From positions 1 to 64,000 of the forward strand of contig NZ_JACRVU010000011.1 of the NCBI RefSeq assembly GCF_018811945.1: a DNA stretch of 64,000 bases, in the 5' to 3' direction. A model generated the notes under the pieces. The model searched no databases, was not told where the DNA came from, and saw only the letters and a list, made by a program, of their open reading frames with translations. The translations under genes and the position numbers were made by a program. This DNA comes from Gluconobacter sp. P1C6_b (GTDB taxonomy: Bacteria > Pseudomonadota > Alphaproteobacteria > Acetobacterales > Acetobacteraceae). Position 1 is the stretch's first letter; the number at the start of each line of letters is the position of its first letter. This document shows, one piece after another, positions 59,701 through 64,000 of the stretch.

Positions 59701-60641
59701 TATGGTCCTTCCAGAATCATTGCGTCCTGCAATGCGGCTGACAGTTCCTGCCATTCTTCCTGAGCGATGATATCAGAAGCCTTGCGGGTACGGCAGGAGG
59801 GCCATTTGCCCTGCATGACCAGACAGGCTTTCAGCCGCAGGGTGGCTCGACCTGACGGCGCACGGCCGTAGATCAGATTGGCCAGCGGCTGGATGACGTC
59901 ATGGACTTTGCGGGCGGCCGGGAGGTCATTGTTTTTCATCGCGCGCCACAGCTTTGCGAGCGAGACGGGCAGGATGGCTGCGAGGCTGACGAGACTGCCT
60001 GTCGTTCCGATGGCGAAGCAGGGCAGGAGATGTTCATCCCCCGAAGCCATGACGTCTACATGTGGTGCGACGCGGGTGGCGAGCCTGCGATGTTTGTCAT
60101 AGGCGTTGGTTTCCCAGCTTCCTTCCTTGATGGCGACAATGCCGGGGAGCCTGAGCAGGCTTTCCAGGATCGGAAGGGAATAGGCCATGCCGCCACTGCC
60201 GACTGACGACTGATACAGCATGATCGGGGCGTCTACGGCCTCACAGATGGCGGCATGATGGGCGATGATCGCGTCCCGGTCCTGCGAGACGGCCCATGAG
60301 AAAGGCGGAAACACGAGCAGGGCGTCGGCTCCCGCCTCGACGGCATCCCGGGCGTGCAGGCAGGCTTCGTCAACGTCTTCGGACAGGATGCCCGAAACGA
60401 TAATGCGGTCCGCACCAATGGTTTCGGCTGCCAGTTCCACGATGCGCCGCTTTTCTGCACGCGTCAGCAGATGGTTCTCGCCTGCATGACCGTTGCACAG
60501 GATGCCCACGATACCCTCGGGACGGGTGCAGTCGAGCAGATGCTGTCTGAACAGGGGCTCATCCAGCGTCCCGTTTTCCAGAAAGGGTACCAGCGTTGCG
60601 GCATAGACACCCCGGAACGGTGTGGGGGATGCTGGGATCAT
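59700..60641 (-). CDS. DHDPS/NAL-family lyase (possible pyrroline-hydroxycarboxylate deaminase)
   Basis: The 313 aa TIM-barrel protein has the Schiff-base lysine Lys172 (GIVAIKEGSW) and Tyr143 (IMLYQSS) of the dihydrodipicolinate synthase superfamily, and the substrate loop NGHAGEN at 50-56. It is not the housekeeping DapA, since the context is catabolic. With the D-amino-acid-type oxidase subunits upstream, one fit is delta1-pyrroline-4-hydroxy-2-carboxylate deaminase of the hydroxyproline pathway, which belongs to this family; other 2-keto acid aldolases are possible. It overlaps the DAO gene by 4 bp. Confidence 0.82.
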   Translation of the reverse strand: MIPASPTPFRGVYAATLVPFLENGTLDEPLFRQHLLDCTRPEGIVGILCNGHAGENHLLTRAEKRRIVELAAETIGADRIIVSGILSEDVDEACLHARDAVEAGADALLVFPPFSWAVSQDRDAIIAHHAAICEAVDAPIMLYQSSVGSGGMAYSLPILESLLRLPGIVAIKEGSWETNAYDKHRRLATRVAPHVDVMASGDEHLLPCFAIGTTGSLVSLAAILPVSLAKLWRAMKNNDLPAARKVHDVIQPLANLIYGRAPSGRATLRLKACLVMQGKWPSCRTRKASDIIAQEEWQELSAALQDAMILEGP

Positions 60642-61792
60642 GACTGTGGTCCAGTGGCTGCGGGGGTGGAAAAGCGGGTGGGGTCGAAGGCGCTCAGGTC
60701 CGGGTTGCCGCCCAGGATCCGCTCGGCGAGCAGTCGGCCCATATACGGGCCGCTCGTAAAGCCGGAATGGACGCAGCCGACGACAAAGGCATCGTCATCT
60801 GGAGTCAGCGCGCCGATCAGGGGCATGGCGTCCGGCGTTTCGGATTCGAGGCCGAGCCAGACACGCAGGACCTGCGCTTCGTCGAGGCGCGGGACAACAT
60901 ACTGGGCCAGACGGACATTGCCGCGCAGGTTTTCGGGAATGACGCGGGTGCCGCCCTGATGAATGTTGCCTTCGCCCTGCCAGCCGCCGCCGATCAGCAC
61001 GCTGCCATTGGCGAACTGCTTGAGGGACAGCAGGCCATTGGCAATGCTCAGGACACTCCCCATGACGGGAGGAAGCGTTTCCGTGACGACGAGCTGGTTG
61101 ATGAGACAGCGGATCGGAATGTTGTATCCAAGCCACCCCAGCATTTTTTCGAGCCATGCTCCGGTGCTGAGCACGATCCTGCGGCCATGCACGGGCCGGG
61201 CGCGACTGGAAACCCGGACGTCATAGCCGCCGCCAGTGGCGGGGGTAATGGTCTCGACCGGACTGTTTTCGATGATCGTGACGCCGGCCTGCCGGAGCGC
61301 ACGGGCATAGGCTCCCCCGACGCGGTAGGTCGGGATATGGCCGTCCAGCGCACAATAGGCAGCGGCGCGGAGGGCCGGATTTACGCCCGGTTCGATCCGG
61401 ACTGCCTCTTTGGGAGAGACCACCTCGATGGGGGCTCCCATGTCCTGCCTGACCCGTGCGCGCTGGCGCAGAAGCTCTTCTTCGGCTTCGGTGAAGGCCA
61501 TCGAAAGCCCTGGTGTCGCCAGGGCCCCTACGTCTTCCCCAAGCCAGTTGGCACTGTCGAGCCACATTTCCCGGCCGCGGATGGCATGGGGAATGAGCTG
61601 GGCTCGGGTCATGTGCAGGGTCAGGGTGCCTGCGTTGACGCCGGATGCCGCCCGGAACATATCCTGCCTGTCGACCAGGGCCACCTTCTGGCCGCCGCGC
61701 GCGAGGAAAAGCGCGGTCGTGGCGCCCATGACGCCGGCACCCACGATGACCGTATCGAAGACGTCCGGTCTGGTCTGCAGGGCGGGGGTCAT
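60638..61792 (-). CDS. DAO-family FAD-dependent amino acid dehydrogenase subunit
   Basis: ATG 61792 overlaps the upstream gene by ATGA and gives 384 aa. FAD is bound by VIVGAGVMGATTALFLARGG with DR at the end of the second strand (VALVDRQD). The body is of the glycine/D-amino acid oxidase type, with FVVGCVHSGFTSGPYMGRLLAE near the C-terminus. With the BFD-type oxidoreductase and the small 2Fe-2S protein it forms the three-subunit arrangement known in D-hydroxyproline dehydrogenase, opine oxidase and hydrogen-cyanide synthase. The presence of a DHDPS-family gene favours a cyclic amino acid. Confidence 0.87.
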   Translation of the reverse strand: MTPALQTRPDVFDTVIVGAGVMGATTALFLARGGQKVALVDRQDMFRAASGVNAGTLTLHMTRAQLIPHAIRGREMWLDSANWLGEDVGALATPGLSMAFTEAEEELLRQRARVRQDMGAPIEVVSPKEAVRIEPGVNPALRAAAYCALDGHIPTYRVGGAYARALRQAGVTIIENSPVETITPATGGGYDVRVSSRARPVHGRRIVLSTGAWLEKMLGWLGYNIPIRCLINQLVVTETLPPVMGSVLSIANGLLSLKQFANGSVLIGGGWQGEGNIHQGGTRVIPENLRGNVRLAQYVVPRLDEAQVLRVWLGLESETPDAMPLIGALTPDDDAFVVGCVHSGFTSGPYMGRLLAERILGGNPDLSAFDPTRFSTPAATGPQS

Positions 61793-63210
61793 AGCGGGGC
61801 CGCCTTTGGAAGGGGAATGTCGGAATAGGCGAAGGTCCCGGTCACGGCTGTGAGGGGGAGGGGGAAGAAGGGCATCCGGGCTGTGAAACTCCCCGCTTCT
61901 TCTGGAGTGTTGCCACAGGCCGCCGTTAGCAGGCCCCGGGCGCTGTCCTCGCACATCCGGCCCTGACAGGGCCCCATGCCGCAGCGTGTCCAGGCCTTGA
62001 GCTGGTTCAGGTCTTCGGCTCCGGCCTCGATGGCGGAGCGCAGGGTCGCGGCCTTTACCCGCTCACAGCGGCAGACGATTGTCTCATTCTGAAGATGGGT
62101 CGGGATGGCGCTCCCGGCGTTCATCAGGGGAAGCATCTGGCGGGAGACGGCTTCGAGACGACGAAGCTGCCGCCGGGGCGCACGTGTCAGGGTCTCGTAG
62201 GTTCGGGCGGAGATTACACCCCGGTCCTGAGCAATGGCATGGGCTGTGATCAGGCCCCGCAGACGGGCCACGGCCATGCCCCGGATGCCTGCGGCGTCGC
62301 CCGTGACGTAAAGATCGGGGCGGCTGGTACGGCCTGCGGCATCCGTAACGGGTTCGAGGTAACCGCCGGCGGGATCATGACGGTGCTGGACACCGGCCGT
62401 GCGTGTGATGAGGGTGGTCGGCTTGAGCCCATATCCGCAGGCTGCGGCCTCGGCAGCATAGACGTGGCGGCGCTCGGGATGATCCATTTCGCTGACGGTC
62501 AGGAGAAGGCCGGTTTCCGTTTCCTGTGCCGCCGAAATGTGGGCGCGGTGGTGGATCGGAATGCCGGCTTTCCGAAGACGCAGCATCCAGCGTGTGGCCT
62601 GCGTCAGGCGTGCCGGATCCAGAGAAAGCATGGCGCCGAGACGGAACCAGTCGGAGCGGTGGCCTGCATCCACGATGGCGACGACCTTGCCGCCCAGTTC
62701 AAGCACCTGATGGGCGACCGAGAACAGGAGTGGCCCCGATCCAGCCACGACGACGGTCTGGCCGGGCAGGGTCCCGCCGTTGCGCATCAGGATGCTGGCG
62801 CCCGCGAGCCCGGTGATGCGGGGTGTGGTCCAGCCCTGAAACGGAAGAAAACGCTCGGTGGCACCATTCGCGACGACGACGGTCGACGGGGGAAGCTGAT
62901 CGATGCCGCCCGGCCCGATCAGGTCGAGGGTCAGGGTGGAAGACAGTCCCCAGACGCGGGTGGAAAACCGGACATCCACCGGGGATGCGGCCAGTTTCTG
63001 GCGCAGGGCATCGCCGCCAGAAAATTCGTGATTGGGGGGAACCGTCTGGCGGGCATAGGGTGAGGGCGCGCGGAAGATCTGACCGCCCGCAGCCGGCTGT
63101 TCGTCAATCAGGGTGACAGGAAAGCCGTGTCGGGAGAGCGCAATGGCGGATGTCGCACCGGCGATGCCTCCACCGATGACGGTGACGGGGGAGAAATCAG
63201 GACTGGACAT
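61789..63210 (-). CDS. FAD/NAD(P) oxidoreductase with BFD-like 2Fe-2S domain (HcnB/OoxA type)
   Basis: The 473 aa protein begins with a Rossmann motif TVIGGGIAGATSAIALSRHG and a second nucleotide motif VVVAGSGPLLFSVAH in the middle. Near the C-terminus CRCERVKAA and RCGMGPCQG provide the four cysteines (CxC...CxxxxC) of a BFD-type iron-sulfur domain. This is the large subunit of heterotrimeric amino-acid or opine dehydrogenases. It overlaps the small 2Fe-2S gene by 14 bp and the DAO gene by 4 bp. Confidence 0.88.
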   Translation of the reverse strand: MSSPDFSPVTVIGGGIAGATSAIALSRHGFPVTLIDEQPAAGGQIFRAPSPYARQTVPPNHEFSGGDALRQKLAASPVDVRFSTRVWGLSSTLTLDLIGPGGIDQLPPSTVVVANGATERFLPFQGWTTPRITGLAGASILMRNGGTLPGQTVVVAGSGPLLFSVAHQVLELGGKVVAIVDAGHRSDWFRLGAMLSLDPARLTQATRWMLRLRKAGIPIHHRAHISAAQETETGLLLTVSEMDHPERRHVYAAEAAACGYGLKPTTLITRTAGVQHRHDPAGGYLEPVTDAAGRTSRPDLYVTGDAAGIRGMAVARLRGLITAHAIAQDRGVISARTYETLTRAPRRQLRRLEAVSRQMLPLMNAGSAIPTHLQNETIVCRCERVKAATLRSAIEAGAEDLNQLKAWTRCGMGPCQGRMCEDSARGLLTAACGNTPEEAGSFTARMPFFPLPLTAVTGTFAYSDIPLPKAAPL

Positions 63211-63448
63211 AGGGCGTGACGGTCATGTTCGGGAGGACGGGAGCCTTGCAGGCATAGGCGACGGCGCCGTCGATGCGGACGCGGCATTCCTGGCAGCTGC
63301 CCATGAAGCAGAAGGCGCCGCGTGGTGTGCCATCGACGCCGGACTGGCCGAGTTCCGTGATTCCGGCGCGTCTGAGGGCCGCTGCAACCGGTTCTCCCTC
63401 GATGCCTTCGATGGCCTGGCTCAGGAAGGTGAAGGTGACGGATTGCAT
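63197..63448 (-). CDS. Small 2Fe-2S protein (HcnA-like subunit)
   Basis: This 83 aa protein has Cys47, Cys52, Cys55 and Cys67 in CFMGSCQEC...AYAC, a plant-ferredoxin-type 2Fe-2S site. It is the first gene of the minus-strand operon and the electron-transfer subunit for the two flavoproteins that follow. Length and position match HcnA and the gamma subunit of D-hydroxyproline dehydrogenase. Confidence 0.88.
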   Translation of the reverse strand: MQSVTFTFLSQAIEGIEGEPVAAALRRAGITELGQSGVDGTPRGAFCFMGSCQECRVRIDGAVAYACKAPVLPNMTVTPYVQS

Positions 63449-63587
63449 CTTGTTTCCTATCGGGATCGGTCCGGAGAAGAAATTTCTTTTAAAGGGTTTT
63501 CTATCGTATACAGAACGTATATCTGAATTAGATCAGTGATCGGGCAACCGCAACCCCAAAGTCGCACAGCATGCAGGGAAACCTTTC
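63449..63587. promoter_or_regulatory. Divergent promoter region with CGTATA direct repeats
   Basis: The 139-bp gap separates the oxidoreductase operon from the binding-protein gene. ATCGTATACAGAACGTATATC (63504-63524) has CGTATA twice, 11 bp apart, and a GTATAC palindrome, plausible for the GntR/FCD regulator encoded in the operon. Confidence 0.4.
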
Positions 63588-64000
63588 TTGAGAGCGAATT
63601 GGAACAGTCTGTTGCTGGGGTTCTGCGCTGTTTCCGGTGTCCTGTGGGGCGGGGGAGCAGGAGCGAGGGACAGTGCCGCCATCCGGGCGAGCGGGCACAT
63701 CAATATCGGTGTGGAACCCGGGCTGCCTCCGCTTGGGGAATATGACGATCACAACGAACTCGTGGGATATGATGTCGATATCGGTCGGGAGATTGCCCGG
63801 GGCATGGGTGTCGAGCCGCGTTTCGTGACGCTCGCTTCCAGCGGACGCATTCCCTATCTGATGGCCGGGAAGGTCGATATCGTTCTCGGCGGTCTGACAC
63901 TGACGCCCGGTCGCGCGGAGGTCATCGCGTTTTCGCGTCCCCTGTATTCCGAGCAGTTTGCGGTTATCACTCCCGGGGATCGGGGCATCACATCCTTTGC
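63588..64000 (+). CDS. Amino-acid ABC transporter substrate-binding protein (family 3), partial
   Basis: The frame runs off the right edge; 137 residues are visible. TTG 63588, about ten bases after AGGGA, is the best start; no in-frame ATG lies nearby. A signal peptide (LLLGFCAVSGVLWGGGAGA) is followed by INIGVEPGLPPLGEYDD, GYDVDIGREIARGMG and KVDIVLGGLTLTPGRAEVIAFSRPLY, the standard features of polar amino-acid binding proteins. It is divergent from the oxidoreductase operon and probably brings in its substrate. Confidence 0.85.
   Translation, partial: MRANWNSLLLGFCAVSGVLWGGGAGARDSAAIRASGHINIGVEPGLPPLGEYDDHNELVGYDVDIGREIARGMGVEPRFVTLASSGRIPYLMAGKVDIVLGGLTLTPGRAEVIAFSRPLYSEQFAVITPGDRGITSF

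Noticed and set aside
59700-60641. DHDPS-family gene as dapA
   Set aside because: It lies in a catabolic operon with flavoprotein dehydrogenase subunits and a GntR regulator, not with lysine genes.
1-64000. CRISPR arrays, tRNA, rRNA or intact prophage
   Set aside because: No regularly spaced repeats, no tRNA-like T-loop/acceptor patterns and no phage structural genes were seen on reading; only isolated recombinase and IS remnants.

Overview
The window looks like accessory chromosome of an alphaproteobacterium, most likely an acetic acid bacterium (Acetobacteraceae, Gluconobacter/Gluconacetobacter-like). The reasons are the fairly high G+C coding DNA with AT-rich promoters, four TonB-dependent receptors, many Tat-type signals, and two decayed IS5-group (IS1031-like) transposase remnants of a kind common in that family. 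The genus is inference. No tRNA, rRNA, CRISPR array or intact mobile element was seen.

Region 1 (about 0.1-18.8 kb) is a sulfate-ester island. It has a serine-recombinase remnant at its left edge, a sulfate ABC importer (cysA-cysW-cysT-sbp), a formylglycine-generating enzyme coupled to the first of five exported sulfatases, a predicted aryl-sulfate sulfotransferase and a TonB receptor. Together they would admit a sulfated substrate, desulfate it in the periplasm and import the sulfate. Several divergent promoters share a GTTTTTA-centred AT-rich motif. The right edge (18.8-19.4 kb) holds an IS5-type remnant and a broken Fic/DUF4172 gene.

Region 2 (about 19.4-45.2 kb) is centred on glutamate, 5-oxoproline and lactam chemistry. 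It contains a PLP Thr/Ser dehydratase, a DUF4392 protein, RidA, a TonB receptor, a DUF1445 protein, DUF2848, a 2-hydroxyacid dehydrogenase, three MFS carriers, two LysR regulators and a MarR regulator. It also has two different 5-oxoprolinase systems: HyuA/HyuB (OPLAH type) and PxpA/B/C. DUF1445 and DUF4392 are the two halves of human D-glutamate cyclase (DGLUCY). The PxpB-PxpC-PxpA genes sit in one operon with a biotin carboxylase, a biotin carrier and a second carrier-like protein without the biotinyl lysine, headed by a TonB receptor and an MFS carrier. The TonB receptors at 22.2 and 41.5 kb are paralogues. This region is the best candidate for an undescribed system.

Region 3 (about 45.2-57.6 kb) is an amino-sugar utilisation locus: TonB receptor, NagX-like acyltransferase, a secreted helical protein of unknown activity (possibly a polysaccharide lyase), amino-sugar kinase, NagP-like transporter, NagB, ROK regulator and NagA. 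Upstream of nagA is a decayed second nagP. A CapA-like pseudogene and another transposase remnant form the left margin.

Region 4 (about 57.6-64 kb) is a tightly overlapping minus-strand operon: a small 2Fe-2S protein, a BFD-type FAD oxidoreductase, a DAO-type FAD oxidase, a DHDPS-family lyase, a GntR/FCD regulator and a hydantoinase/dihydropyrimidinase. A divergent amino-acid-type ABC binding protein runs off the right edge. The set suggests oxidation and ring opening of an imported cyclic or D-amino acid.
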